A DNA stretch of 55,596 bases from JAGSOU01 sp049974865 (GCA_049974865.1 JBNGCX010000022.1:1-55596), one strand, 5' to 3'. Shown: positions 23,790-33,275, counted from the stretch's first letter. Numbers and translations: made by a program. Notes: a model not told the origin generated them from the letters alone.

Positions 23790-24968
23790 TCAGGCGCTGC
23801 GCGGCACGGCCTTCAGCATCGGCGTCAGGCCCGCCAGCATGCCGAGGCAGGCGTCGAGCTGGTCGAGGCTGACGAACTCGTCGGGCTTGTGGGCCTGCGT
23901 GATCGAGCCCGGCCCGCAGACCACCGCCGACATGCCCAGCGACTGGAACAGCCCCGCCTCGGTGCCGAAGGGCACGGTCTCGGCCTCGTCGCGGCCGGTC
24001 AACTGCGCCACCAGCGCGCGGGCGGCGTTGCCCGGCATCGGCTCCAGCCCCACCACCTCGCCGATCACCTGGGTCGAGATATCGGCGTCGGGATGCACCG
24101 CGCGCATCGCCGGCAGCAGCTCTTCCTCGACATAACGGGTGATTTCCTCTTTCACGAAATCGGCGTCGGCCTGCTGGACCGGGCGCATCTCCCATTCCAC
24201 CTCGGCCTTGCCGGCGATCACGTTATGCGCCACGCCCCCGGCGATCTTGCCGAGGTTGATGGTGGTCCAGGGCGGGTGGAAGGGGCTGTTCGACGGCGCG
24301 CGCTCGATCAGCGCCTGGCGCAACTCCAGCAGGCGGCTGACATAGCGCACGGCGTATTCGGCGGCGTTGACGCCCGCGTCTGGGTCCGAGCCATGGCCTT
24401 CCAGCCCGGTGAACTCGGCGGTGTATTCGCAGCAGCCCTTGTGCGCCTCGACGATATGCATGAGCGTCGGCTCGCCGATGACGGCGATGGAGGGGCGCAG
24501 CCCGCGCGCGCGCAGCACCTCGACCAGCGCCTGCCCGCCGAGGCAGCCCACCTCTTCGTCATGGGTGAAGGCGAAATGGATCGGGCGCGACAGCCGTCTG
24601 GAGGCATATTCCGGCGCCATGGCCACGGCGGCGGCGATGAAGCCCTTCATGTCGCAGGTCCCGCGCCCGTAAAGCCGCCCGTCCTCGCCGCGATGCATGG
24701 CGAAGGGATCGGTGGTCCAATCCTGGTCCTCGACCGGCACCACGTCGGTGTGGCCGGACAGCACGATGCCGCCGTCGCGGTCCGGGCCCAGCGTGGCGAA
24801 CAGGTTGGCCTTGGTGCCGCTGTCGTCGGCCAGCACCTCCACCCGCGCGCCGATATCCTCCAGCCGGTTGGCGAGGAAGGCGATCATGTCGAGATTGCTG
24901 TCGGACGAGATGGTGGGGAAGCCGATCAGTTCGCCCAGCAGCTTTTCGGTGTCTTGCAGCCGTCCCAT
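23790..24968 (-). CDS. ArgE-like M20 deacetylase, probable N-acetyl-diaminobutyrate deacetylase
   Basis: This 392-residue M20 metallopeptidase is of the acetylornithine deacetylase type. It has LSGHTDVVPV, YGRGTCDMKG, THDEEVGCLGG (catalytic and bridging glutamates), PFGTEAGLFQ and a C-terminal AHKPDEFV histidine, so the two-metal site looks complete. It starts one base after doeA. In ectoine degradation the DoeA product N-alpha-acetyl-diaminobutyrate is deacetylated by DoeB/EutE, which is absent here, and acetylornithine is only one methylene longer. Action on acetyl-diaminobutyrate is inference; arginine synthesis is the alternative. Confidence 0.85.
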   Translation of the reverse strand: MGRLQDTEKLLGELIGFPTISSDSNLDMIAFLANRLEDIGARVEVLADDSGTKANLFATLGPDRDGGIVLSGHTDVVPVEDQDWTTDPFAMHRGEDGRLYGRGTCDMKGFIAAAVAMAPEYASRRLSRPIHFAFTHDEEVGCLGGQALVEVLRARGLRPSIAVIGEPTLMHIVEAHKGCCEYTAEFTGLEGHGSDPDAGVNAAEYAVRYVSRLLELRQALIERAPSNSPFHPPWTTINLGKIAGGVAHNVIAGKAEVEWEMRPVQQADADFVKEEITRYVEEELLPAMRAVHPDADISTQVIGEVVGLEPMPGNAARALVAQLTGRDEAETVPFGTEAGLFQSLGMSAVVCGPGSITQAHKPDEFVSLDQLDACLGMLAGLTPMLKAVPRSA

Positions 24969-24969
24969 G

Positions 24970-26154
24970 TCAGTCCTTCACGATCAGTTTGCGGGGGCGG
25001 TTGCACAGGGTCTCGGCCGGACCGCTGTCGCGGATCAGGATCGATTCGGTGATCTCCAACCCCCAGTTTTCCATCCAAAGGCCCGGCATGAAGTGAAAGG
25101 TCATGCCCGGCTCCAGCACGGTTTCGTCCTCGGTCCGGAGCGAGATCGTGCGTTCCCCCCAGTCGGGAGGATAGCTCAAACCGATGGGATAGCCACAGCG
25201 CGCGCCGCGCTCGATCCCGGCGCGGGCCAGCGGCTCGGCCAGCGCATTGGCGATGTCGCAGGCGCGGTTGCCCGCGCGCGCGGCTTCGAGTCCCGCCTCC
25301 AGCCCCTCGACCAGCGCCTCCTCGGCGCGGCGGATGAACTCGGGCGGATTGCCGAGGAAGATCGTCCGACAAAACGGCGCGTGGTAGCGGCGGTAGCAAC
25401 CCGAGACCTCGTAGAAGGTGGCAGCACCCGTCTCGAACTTGCGCCCGTCCCAGGTCAGGTGCGGCGCGGCGGCGTCGGGGCCCGAGGGCAGCAGCGGCAC
25501 GATCGCCGGGTAGTCGCCCCAGGCCTCGCCCGCGCCGCGGAAGGCGTCGCGCATGATCTCGGCCACCAGCTCGTTCTTGGGCAGGCCGGGCTCGACACGC
25601 TCGACGATGCCGTCGACGATGCGTTCGGAGATCGCGGCGGCGCGGCGCATGAAGGCCAGTTCCTCGTCCGATTTCACCGCCCGTTGCCAGTTAACCAGGG
25701 CGGTGGCATCGACCAGCTCGGCCTCGGGAAGCGCCTCGCGCAGGGTCAGGTAAGCCTTGGCGGAGAAATAGTAATTTTCCAGTTCCACGCCGACGCGTTT
25801 GTCGCCGTAGCCGCGGGCCTGGATGATCTCGGCCAGGTCCTGCATCGGGTGGCGGTCGGTCGATTGCACGAAATGGTCGGCATAACCGTGCACCTGGCTG
25901 TCCACCATCCAGACCGTGCGCAGCGCGCCGTTGGCGTCCTGCCGGCGGCCCCACCACAGCGGGTCGGCGTCGTGAAACACCAGCACGCCCTGGTGGACGT
26001 AGAAGGACCAGCCGTCATAGCCGGTCAGCCAGGCCATATTGGAGGGGTCCTCGACGAAAAGGATATCGATGCCGGCCCGTTCCATCGCGGCTCGGGTCTT
26101 GGACAGGCGGCGGTCGTATTCGGCATGACTGAACGGTGCACGCTGATCCGACAT
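24970..26154 (-). CDS. doeA: DoeA/EutD, ectoine hydrolase
   Basis: This 394-residue M24-family (creatinase/prolidase-like) protein opens the ectoine ring to N-acetyl-diaminobutyrate. The start FSHAEYDRRLSKTRAAMERAGIDILFVEDPSNMAWLTGYDGWSF region and the C-terminal PGMTFHFMPGLWMENWG region are characteristic of ectoine hydrolases rather than aminopeptidases. The ATG at 26154 has GGAG 8 bases upstream; a TTG two codons earlier does not. It is divergent from eutB across a 174-bp control region. Confidence 0.9.
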   Translation of the reverse strand: MSDQRAPFSHAEYDRRLSKTRAAMERAGIDILFVEDPSNMAWLTGYDGWSFYVHQGVLVFHDADPLWWGRRQDANGALRTVWMVDSQVHGYADHFVQSTDRHPMQDLAEIIQARGYGDKRVGVELENYYFSAKAYLTLREALPEAELVDATALVNWQRAVKSDEELAFMRRAAAISERIVDGIVERVEPGLPKNELVAEIMRDAFRGAGEAWGDYPAIVPLLPSGPDAAAPHLTWDGRKFETGAATFYEVSGCYRRYHAPFCRTIFLGNPPEFIRRAEEALVEGLEAGLEAARAGNRACDIANALAEPLARAGIERGARCGYPIGLSYPPDWGERTISLRTEDETVLEPGMTFHFMPGLWMENWGLEITESILIRDSGPAETLCNRPRKLIVKD

Positions 26155-26328
26155 GGGCAAACTCCGGACAAGCGCCTCCCTGTTAGAGGCGGGATGTTGA
26201 CTTTTGGGGGGGGCGCGTGCTGCGTAAATGCGGCGTTACGCCTGCGGCCACTCTGACAGTGTCGAACGCAACTTACAAGAACCCAAGAGACGCGACATTC
26301 CCGCGTCCATCCGCGACAAGGAGGTCAT
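26155..26328. promoter_or_regulatory. Divergent control region of the ectoine genes
   Basis: This region lies between doeA (minus) and eutB (plus). It contains the inverted repeat GCGTAA-N8-TTACGC (26222-26241), a candidate site for the AsnC-type regulator encoded downstream, and a small hairpin CGCCTC/GAGGCG (26173-26191) in the doeA leader. A near-perfect ribosome site (AAGGAGGT) precedes eutB. No EnuR-type operator could be assigned. Confidence 0.4.
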
Positions 26329-27336
26329 ATGTCCCTGACCCTGGCCGATATTCTACGTGCCCAGGCCCGGATCGCCCCCGTGGCGACCGGCACGCCGCTG
26401 GTCCCTTCGCCCCATATGAGCGGGGTGGCCGGGCAGCCCTTCTGGCTGAAGCTGGAGACCATGCAGCCCATCGGCGCGTTCAAGCTGCGCGGGGCGCTGA
26501 ACGCGGTGGCGGGGCTGCCCGAGGGCTGCGCCGGGGTCACCTGCTGTTCGACCGGGAACCACGGCCGCGGCGTGGCCTATGCCGCGCGCGCGCGCGGTAT
26601 GCGCGCCGTGATCTGCATGTCCGAACTAGTGCCGCAGGCCAAGGTCGACGGCATCCGCGCGCTGGGCGCCGAGGTGCGCATCGTGGGCCGCAGCCAGGAC
26701 GACGCGCTGGCCGAATCGCAGCGGCTGGTGGCGCAGGAGGGGCTGGCCGAGATCTCGCCCTTCGACGACCCGCTGGTGATCGCGGGGCAGGGGACGATCG
26801 GGCTGGAGATGCTCGCGGAGCAGCCGGACCTGGCCACCCTGCTGGTGCCGCTCTCGGGCGGCGGACTGGCCGGGGGCGTGGCGCTGGCGGCCAAGGCGGT
26901 CAACCCGGGGCTGCGGGTGGTGGGCATCACCATGGACCGCGGCGCGGCGATGCACGAATCGATTCGCGCCGGCCACCCGGTGGAGGTTCAGGAGGTGCCC
27001 AGCCTCGCCGACAGCCTCGGCGGGGGCATCGGGCTGGAGAACCGGCTCAGCTTCGCGCTCTGCCGCGACCTGCTGGACGAGGTTGTGCTGGTCGGCGAGG
27101 ACGAGATCTACCGCGCCATGCAGGTGCTCTATTACGAGGACCGGATGGTGGCCGAGGGCGCCTCGGTGGTGGGGCTGGCCGCGATCCTTTCGGGCAGGCT
27201 GGCGCCGGGCGAGGGGCCGATCGGCACCATCGTCACCGGGCGCAATCTGGACATGGGCCTGTTCACCCGTATCGTGAGCGGCCAGGACGTGGACCTGGGC
27301 GAGATCACCGTGAAAGGGCAAAGCTATGGCGCATGA
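26329..27336 (+). CDS. eutB: EutB, threonine dehydratase-like PLP enzyme of (hydroxy)ectoine use
   Basis: This 335-residue fold-type II PLP enzyme has the Schiff-base lysine in GAFKLRGALNAV (about 50), the asparagine-containing CCSTGNHGRGVAYAAR and the phosphate-binding SGGGLAGG loop. It resembles threonine/serine dehydratases, but its place before eutC and doeX identifies the EutB group, thought to act with EutA/EutC in turning hydroxyectoine into ectoine. EutA is missing here. It overlaps eutC by 11 bases. Confidence 0.88.
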   Translation: MSLTLADILRAQARIAPVATGTPLVPSPHMSGVAGQPFWLKLETMQPIGAFKLRGALNAVAGLPEGCAGVTCCSTGNHGRGVAYAARARGMRAVICMSELVPQAKVDGIRALGAEVRIVGRSQDDALAESQRLVAQEGLAEISPFDDPLVIAGQGTIGLEMLAEQPDLATLLVPLSGGGLAGGVALAAKAVNPGLRVVGITMDRGAAMHESIRAGHPVEVQEVPSLADSLGGGIGLENRLSFALCRDLLDEVVLVGEDEIYRAMQVLYYEDRMVAEGASVVGLAAILSGRLAPGEGPIGTIVTGRNLDMGLFTRIVSGQDVDLGEITVKGQSYGA

Positions 27337-28318
27337 CATCCTGATCCTGACCGAGGCCGAGCTGCGCAAGGCGGTGCCGCTGGACATCGCCGCCGTCGAC
27401 GTGGTCGAGCGCGCCTTCGCCGCGCTGGCCGAGGGCGGCGTGGTGATGCCCCCGGTCATGTCGATGGAGCTGGAGGCCGCGAACGGCGAGGTGGACGTGA
27501 AAACCGCCTATATCCCCGGCTTCGACGGTTTCGCCATCAAGGTCAGCCCCGGCTTCTTCGACAATCCCGGTCTAGGCCTGCCCAGCCTGAACGGGCTGAT
27601 GATCCTGTTCTCGGCCAAGACGGGGCTGGTCGAGGCGCTGTTCCTCGACAACGGTTACCTGACCGACGTGCGCACCGCCGCCGCGGGCGCCGTGGCCGCC
27701 CGGCACCTGGCGCCCGAGACGGTGGAGGTGGCCGGCGTGATCGGCACCGGCGTGCAGGCGCGGCTGCAGATCGCCGCGGCGCATCTGGTCCGGCCCTTCA
27801 AGCGGGTTCTGGTCTGGGGGCGGGACGCGGAGAAGGCCGCGGCCTGCGCCCGCGACATCGCCGAGATGACCGGCGTGCGCGCCGAATACTGCCCCGATCC
27901 GCAGGCGCTGGTGGCGCAGAGCCAGCTTGTCGTCACCACCACGCCTGCGCGCGAACCGGTGCTCAGGGCCGACTGGCTGCATCCCGGGCTGCATGTCACC
28001 GCCATGGGCTCGGACCAGTCGGGCAAGAACGAGATCGAGGCCGCGGCACTGGCCCGCGCCGATCTCTACGTCGCCGACAGCGCCGCCCAATGCGCCAGCC
28101 TGGGCGAGCTGCGCGCGGCCGAGCGTGCCGGGCTCTGGACTGGCGGGCTGCCGCCCGAGCTGGGCGAGGTGATCACCGGCAAGTGCCCCGGCCGCACCGC
28201 GCCCGACCAGGTCACCATCTGCGACCTCACCGGCACCGGCGCCCAGGACACCGCCATTGCCACCCATGCCGCCGCCTTGGCCAAGGCGGCCGGCGCCGGC
28301 ATCAAGATCACGGCATAA
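27326..28318 (+). CDS. eutC: EutC, ornithine cyclodeaminase-like protein of (hydroxy)ectoine use
   Basis: This 330-residue OCD/mu-crystallin family protein has ALFLDNGYLTDVRTAAAGAV and the Rossmann motif GVIGTGVQARLQ (about 137-148), with TAMGSDQSGKNE later. The EutC subgroup accompanies EutB in ectoine clusters. It overlaps the end of eutB and is followed four bases later by doeX, so eutB-eutC-doeX are one transcript. Confidence 0.9.
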   Translation: MAHDILILTEAELRKAVPLDIAAVDVVERAFAALAEGGVVMPPVMSMELEAANGEVDVKTAYIPGFDGFAIKVSPGFFDNPGLGLPSLNGLMILFSAKTGLVEALFLDNGYLTDVRTAAAGAVAARHLAPETVEVAGVIGTGVQARLQIAAAHLVRPFKRVLVWGRDAEKAAACARDIAEMTGVRAEYCPDPQALVAQSQLVVTTTPAREPVLRADWLHPGLHVTAMGSDQSGKNEIEAAALARADLYVADSAAQCASLGELRAAERAGLWTGGLPPELGEVITGKCPGRTAPDQVTICDLTGTGAQDTAIATHAAALAKAAGAGIKITA

Positions 28319-28322
28319 CAGC

Positions 28323-28817
28323 ATGACAAGACTAGACAATCGCGATCTCGAAATCCTGCGCATCCTGTCGCGCGAGGGGCGCATCACCAAGGCCGAGCTG
28401 GCCAGCCGGATCAACCTCTCGCCCACCCCCTGCTGGGAGCGGCTGAAGCGGCTGGAAAAGGCCGGGATCATCGAGGGCTACCGCGCCGAGATCTCGCTCA
28501 AGGCGCTGGGGCCGCATGTGGTGGTCTTCGTCTCGGCCGAGCTGCAGGGCCACCGGGCCGAGGATTTCCGCCGCTTCGAGGTCGCCATGCAGGACTACCC
28601 AGAGGTCACCGCCTGCTGGGCGCTGGGCGGCGGGTTCGACTACCTGCTGCAGGTGATCACCCGCGACATCGACAGCTACCAGCGGCTGATCGACCGGATG
28701 CTTGAGGCCGAGATCGGGCTGGCCCGCTATTACAGCTACGTGGTGACCAAGCCGGTGAAATCTTCCGGAACCCCGCCGCTGGAGTTGCTGCTGCGGGAGG
28801 GCGGGAAGAAGAAGTGA
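28323..28817 (+). CDS. doeX: DoeX-like AsnC/Lrp-family regulator
   Basis: This 164-residue Lrp/AsnC regulator has an N-terminal helix-turn-helix (DLEILRILSREGRITKAELASRINLSPTPCWERLKRL region, 8-45) and a RAM effector domain (VVVFVSAELQGH; ACWALGGGFDYLLQV). AsnC-type DoeX controls doe genes in Halomonas and accompanies the cluster in Rhodobacteraceae. A partial hairpin (arms 28827-28834 and 28853-28860) follows and may attenuate transcription into the dehydrogenase gene. EnuR is not present in the window. Confidence 0.85.
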   Translation: MTRLDNRDLEILRILSREGRITKAELASRINLSPTPCWERLKRLEKAGIIEGYRAEISLKALGPHVVVFVSAELQGHRAEDFRRFEVAMQDYPEVTACWALGGGFDYLLQVITRDIDSYQRLIDRMLEAEIGLARYYSYVVTKPVKSSGTPPLELLLREGGKKK

Positions 28818-28933
28818 CTGCCCGCGGCGCGGGCGGGAGGGGATTATTCTCCGCCCGCGCGCGCCTTTGGTCACATCCTCGCCTGCCAAGAGGGCATTGT
28901 GGGGCCATTCCACGACAGGAGGTATGGTATCCC

Positions 28934-30418
28934 ATGAGCACGCAGAAGCCTCTTCCCGTTTCGGCCCTTTCGGGCCTGCGCGACCCGCGTCTGGTGCGCA
29001 GTTTTTCCTATATCGGCGGGCGCTGGTGCGCCGCCGCCGACGGGGCTACCTTCCCGGTGACCGATCCGGCCGACGGCACCCATCTGGGCGAGGTGGCCAG
29101 CCTTTCGGCCGCCGAAAGCGCGGGCGCGGTGGACGCGGCGCAGGCGGCCTTTGCCGGCTGGGCGGCCTGCCTGCCGCAGGAGCGCTCGGCCCTGCTGCGC
29201 CGCTGGTTCGAGTTGATGCTGGAAAACCGCGAGGACCTGGCCCGGCTGATGGTGCTGGAACAGGGCAAGCCGCTGTCCGAGGCGCGCGGCGAGATCGACT
29301 ACGCCGCCAGCTTCGTCGAGTTCTACGCCGAGGAGGCCAAGCGCCCCAATATCGAGGGCGTCACCAGCCACCTGCCCGATGCCGAGGTGGAACTGTGGCG
29401 CGAGCCGATGGGCGTGGCCGCCCTGATCACGCCGTGGAACTTTCCCTCCGCCATGCTGACGCGCAAGGCCGCCGCGGCGCTGGCCGCGGGCTGCACCGTG
29501 GTCGCGCACCCCTCGGCCGAGACGCCGTTCTCGGCGCTGGCCCTGGCCGAGCTGGCCGAGCGCGCGGGCCTGCCCGCAGGCGCGTTCAACGTGGTCACCG
29601 GTGACGCCCCCACCGTGGTCAAGCCCTGGACAGAGGACGCCCGCGTCCGCGCGCTGTCCTTCACCGGCTCGACCGGGGTGGGCAAGCTGCTCTACCGCCA
29701 GTCCGCCGACACCGTGAAGCGGCTGGTGCTGGAGCTTGGCGGCCACGCCCCCTTCATCGTCTTCGCCGATGCCGATCTCGACCGCGCGGTCGAAGAGGCG
29801 ATCAAGGCCAAGTTCGCCACCTCGGGGCAGGACTGCCTGGGCGCCAACCGCTTCTATATCGAGCGGACCGTCTATGACGACTTCTGCACCCGCTTCGCCG
29901 CCGCGACCGAGGCGCTGAGCGTGGGCCGCGGGCTCGACGACCCCGATATCGGCCCGCTGATGAACGCCGCCGCGCTGGCCAAGCAGCAGCAGCACGTCGA
30001 CGACGCGCTGGCCCAGGGCGCGCGGCTGCTGACCGGCGGCAAGCGGCACCCGGCCGGGCCGCTCTTCTTTGAGCCCACGGTGCTGGCCGACGTCCCCGAC
30101 GATGCCTGCATCATGCGCGAGGAGACCTTCGGCCCGGTGGCCCCGCTCACCCCCTTCGACAGCGAGGAGGAGGTGCTGGCCCGCGCCAATGACAGCGAAT
30201 ACGGGCTGGTCGCCTATCTGCACACGCTGGACCCGCGGCGCATCTACCGCTGCACCCGGGCGCTGCAATACGGCATGGTGGCGGTGAACCGCACCAAGGT
30301 GACCGGCGCGCCCATCCCCTTCGGCGGGATGAAGCAGTCGGGCGTGAACCGCGAAGGCGCGCGCCAGGGGATGGAGGCCTTCACCGAGGTCAAATACGTC
30401 TGCCGCGACTGGGCCTGA
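28934..30418 (+). CDS. Aldehyde dehydrogenase of ectoine degradation (Ssd/DoeC-type)
   Basis: This 494-residue NAD(P)-dependent aldehyde dehydrogenase has the cofactor region ITPWNFPSAMLTRKAAAALA, the catalytic glutamate in ELGGHAPFIVF and the catalytic cysteine in SGQDCLGANRFY. The sequence is of the succinate-semialdehyde dehydrogenase group. In ectoine clusters this enzyme (DoeC) oxidises aspartate semialdehyde to aspartate. It sits between doeX and doeD, and AGGAGGT precedes the ATG by ten bases. Confidence 0.88.
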   Translation: MSTQKPLPVSALSGLRDPRLVRSFSYIGGRWCAAADGATFPVTDPADGTHLGEVASLSAAESAGAVDAAQAAFAGWAACLPQERSALLRRWFELMLENREDLARLMVLEQGKPLSEARGEIDYAASFVEFYAEEAKRPNIEGVTSHLPDAEVELWREPMGVAALITPWNFPSAMLTRKAAAALAAGCTVVAHPSAETPFSALALAELAERAGLPAGAFNVVTGDAPTVVKPWTEDARVRALSFTGSTGVGKLLYRQSADTVKRLVLELGGHAPFIVFADADLDRAVEEAIKAKFATSGQDCLGANRFYIERTVYDDFCTRFAAATEALSVGRGLDDPDIGPLMNAAALAKQQQHVDDALAQGARLLTGGKRHPAGPLFFEPTVLADVPDDACIMREETFGPVAPLTPFDSEEEVLARANDSEYGLVAYLHTLDPRRIYRCTRALQYGMVAVNRTKVTGAPIPFGGMKQSGVNREGARQGMEAFTEVKYVCRDWA

Positions 30419-30451
30419 CACACTGAGACAGCGAAACGAACGAGGAAAGAC

Positions 30452-31822
30452 ATGCTGAAGAACGACATGCTCGAACAATGGGACCGGGAGAACTTCTTCC
30501 ATCCCTCCACCCACCTGGCCCAGTTCGCCCGCGGCGAGGCGCCCCAGCGCGTGGTGACCGGCGGCGAGGGGGTCTTCATCGAGGACCGCGAGGGTAACCG
30601 GCTGCTCGACGCCTTTGCCGGGCTTTACTGCGTGAACGTTGGCTACGGCCGCACCGAGATCGCCGAGGCCATCGCCCAGCAGGCCAGGGAACTGGCCTAT
30701 TACCACGCCTATGTGGGCCACGGCACCGAGGCCTCGATCACGCTGTCCAAGATGATCCTCGACCGTGCGCCGGACCATATGAGCAAGGTCTATTTCGGCC
30801 TGTCCGGATCGGACGCCAACGAGACCAACATCAAGCTGGTCTGGTACTACAACAACATTCTCGGCCGCCCCGAGAAGAAGAAGATCATCTCGCGCTGGCG
30901 CGGCTATCACGGCTCGGGGCTGATGACCGGCTCGCTGACCGGGCTGGAGCTGTTCCACAAGAAATTCGACCTGCCGCTGGCGCAGGTGATCCACACCGAG
31001 GCGCCGTATTACTACCGCCGCGCCGACGACGCGATGAGCGAGGAAGAGTTCTCGGCCCATTGCGCCGCGGAACTCGAGGCGCTGATCGAGCGCGAGGGCG
31101 CCGACACCATCGCCGCCTTCATCGGCGAGCCGGCGCTGGGCACCGGCGGCATCGTGCCGCCGCCGGCGGGCTACTGGCAGGCGATCCAGGCGGTGTTGGA
31201 CAAGCACGACATCCTGCTGATCGCGGACGAGGTGGTCACCGGCTTTGGCCGTCTGGGCACCATGTTCGGCTCCGATCATTACGGGCTGAAGCCCGATCTC
31301 ATCACCATCGCCAAGGGGCTGACCTCGGCCTATGCGCCGCTGTCGGGCTCCATCGTGGGCGACAAGATGTGGAAGGTGCTGGAGCAGGGCACGGACGAGA
31401 ACGGCCCCATCGGCCACGGCTGGACCTATTCCGCCCATCCGATCGGCGCGGCCGCCGGGGTGGCCAACCTGAAGCTGATCGACGACCTGAACATGGTTCA
31501 GAACGCGGGCGAGACCGGGGCCTATTTCGTGAACGCCATGCGCGACGCGCTGAGCGGTCACGCCAATGTGGGCGAAGTGCGCGGCGAGGGCATGCTCTGC
31601 GCCGTGGAACTGGTCGAGGACAGCGCCGCGCGCAAGTTCTACGACCCGGCGGGCAAGGTCGCGCCGCAGGTGGTGGCCGAAATGGTCAAGCAGGGCGTCA
31701 TCGCCCGGGCCATGCCGCAGGGCGACATCATCGGCTTTGCCCCGCCGCTGTGCCTGAGCCGCGAAGAGGCCGACCAGATCGTCGGCGTCACCGCCAAGGC
31801 GCTGAAATCCGTGCTGGGCTGA
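30452..31822 (+). CDS. doeD: DoeD, diaminobutyrate-type class III aminotransferase
   Basis: This 456-residue class III PLP aminotransferase has the cofactor aspartate in LIADEVVTGFGRLG and the lysine in ITIAKGLTSAYAPLSG. It lies at the end of the ectoine cluster, where DoeD transaminates 2,4-diaminobutyrate to aspartate semialdehyde, the substrate of the preceding dehydrogenase. The family also contains omega-amino acid and taurine transaminases, so the substrate rests on context. The ATG follows CGAGGAAAGAC. Confidence 0.87.
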   Translation: MLKNDMLEQWDRENFFHPSTHLAQFARGEAPQRVVTGGEGVFIEDREGNRLLDAFAGLYCVNVGYGRTEIAEAIAQQARELAYYHAYVGHGTEASITLSKMILDRAPDHMSKVYFGLSGSDANETNIKLVWYYNNILGRPEKKKIISRWRGYHGSGLMTGSLTGLELFHKKFDLPLAQVIHTEAPYYYRRADDAMSEEEFSAHCAAELEALIEREGADTIAAFIGEPALGTGGIVPPPAGYWQAIQAVLDKHDILLIADEVVTGFGRLGTMFGSDHYGLKPDLITIAKGLTSAYAPLSGSIVGDKMWKVLEQGTDENGPIGHGWTYSAHPIGAAAGVANLKLIDDLNMVQNAGETGAYFVNAMRDALSGHANVGEVRGEGMLCAVELVEDSAARKFYDPAGKVAPQVVAEMVKQGVIARAMPQGDIIGFAPPLCLSREEADQIVGVTAKALKSVLG

Positions 31823-31824
31823 GG

Positions 31825-31844
31825 CCGGTTTGTTGCGAAACCGG
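31825..31844. terminator. Short hairpin between convergent doeD and MFS genes
   Basis: A perfect 7-bp stem (CCGGTTT, loop GTTGCG, AAACCGG) fills most of the 30-bp gap between two converging genes. It has no clear T-run on either strand, so termination efficiency is uncertain. Confidence 0.4.
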
Positions 31845-31852
31845 GCGGGGCG

Positions 31853-33148
31853 TCAGCGCCCCGCCTGAAAGCCGCGCCCCAGCGGCCGCCAGCCGATCGC
31901 GGCCAGCGCCAGCGCCCCCACAGCGGCGGCGAAGAAGGGCGCGGTCAGCGCCGCCCCGCGCGGGACAAGGGCCTCGCCCCCGCGCACGATCACGCCCGAC
32001 AGCAGCAGCCCCACGGGCATCATCCCCCAGGCCAGCAGCCGGTAGAGGCTGTTGACCCGGCCCAGCATCGCGTCGGGGATGGCGCGCTGCCGGTAGGAGA
32101 CCGAGACGGTGTTCCACAGCAGCCCGAAGAACTCGAACACCGCCAGCACCAGGCCCAGCGCCACCGGCCCCGGCGCCAGCGCCATCGCCAGGAAGGCCGG
32201 CGGGCTGGCCGCCATCGCCCATTGCGCGCTGCGCGCGGGGCCCAGCCGGCGCACGATGCCCTCGGCGCAATATCCGCCGGCGATGCCGCCCGCCGCTCCC
32301 GCGGCCAGCACCAGCCCGTAGGCGCGCGCGCCCAGCCCGAGGTTTTCCTGCGCGTGCAGCACCAGCGCGATCATCACCATCTGGAACATCAGGTTCCACA
32401 GGCCCGTGATCACCGCCAGCAGCCGCAGCAGCGGCGCGGCCCTGAGGAACGCCACCGCCTCGCCCAGCTCGCGGCGCCAGTTGCGCGCGGCGCCGGGCTG
32501 CGGATGAAAGCGGCCATGCATCCCCGCCACCAGCGCCACCGCCAGCGCGAAGGCCCCGGCGTTGAAGGCGAAGGGCAGCGGCAGGAACCCCGCGATCAGC
32601 ACCGCGCCGAGCGCGGGGCCGATCAGGGCGTTGCCCACCAGCTCGACGCTCCAGAGCCGGCCGTTGGCCTGCTCCAGCCGGTCATGCGGCACGATGGCGG
32701 GCAGCATGGTCTGGGCGGCGTTGTCGCGGAACACCTCGGCCACGCCCACGGTCAGGGCCAAGGCCAGGACCGCGGCGAAGAGCGGCATCTCGGCCATGCC
32801 GCGCCCGGGCGGCGGAGCGAGGGGCAGCGCCAGCCACAGCGCGGCGGCGGCCCCCGCGAAGGCGGCGGCGCGCAGCAGGTCCATCGACAGGATCAGGCGT
32901 CGCCGGTCCATCCGGTCGGTGACGATCCCGGCGGGCAGGGCGAACAGGAACCACGGCAGGCGCAGCGCCACCGGCACCAGCGCGATCAGCAGCGGGTCGC
33001 GCGTCAGCAGCGAGGCCAGCCAGGCCCAGGCCAGCGTGGCGATGCCGTCGCCCAGGTTGGTCAGACCGCTGGCAAGAACGAACCGGCTGAAAGGAGAGGC
33101 GGACAAAAGAAAGGATCCCGAAAGACGTGAATGCGCAAAAAGGGGCAT
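31853..33148 (-). CDS. MFS transporter (enterobactin exporter-like group)
   Basis: This 431-residue major facilitator protein has about 12 hydrophobic segments. It has an N-terminal FVLASGLTNLGDGIATLAWAWLASL segment, the loop-2/3 motif GIVTDRMDRRRLILSMDL and a central acidic gap before the second half (YGLVLAAGAAGGIAGGYCAE). This layout resembles EntS-type exporters of the MFS_3 group. The substrate is unknown and no siderophore gene is near. It converges on doeD with 30 bases between stops. Confidence 0.82.
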   Translation of the reverse strand: MPLFAHSRLSGSFLLSASPFSRFVLASGLTNLGDGIATLAWAWLASLLTRDPLLIALVPVALRLPWFLFALPAGIVTDRMDRRRLILSMDLLRAAAFAGAAAALWLALPLAPPPGRGMAEMPLFAAVLALALTVGVAEVFRDNAAQTMLPAIVPHDRLEQANGRLWSVELVGNALIGPALGAVLIAGFLPLPFAFNAGAFALAVALVAGMHGRFHPQPGAARNWRRELGEAVAFLRAAPLLRLLAVITGLWNLMFQMVMIALVLHAQENLGLGARAYGLVLAAGAAGGIAGGYCAEGIVRRLGPARSAQWAMAASPPAFLAMALAPGPVALGLVLAVFEFFGLLWNTVSVSYRQRAIPDAMLGRVNSLYRLLAWGMMPVGLLLSGVIVRGGEALVPRGAALTAPFFAAAVGALALAAIGWRPLGRGFQAGR

Positions 33149-33275
33149 GGTCCGCCGGGGCTGTCAACGGGGCGGCCGGGGTGTCGCGGCGTCATCCATG
33201 GGTGTTGTCCGCCCCGCGGATGGACAGGGCTGGGGGCGCCTGTCATCCTGCCCGCAACCAGGCGTGGGAGGGATC

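Noticed and set aside
28924..28936. Alternative ATG (28924) immediately after AGGAGGT for the aldehyde dehydrogenase
   Set aside because: It is out of frame with the dehydrogenase; the in-frame ATG at 28934 gives the expected N-terminus at an acceptable ten-base spacing.
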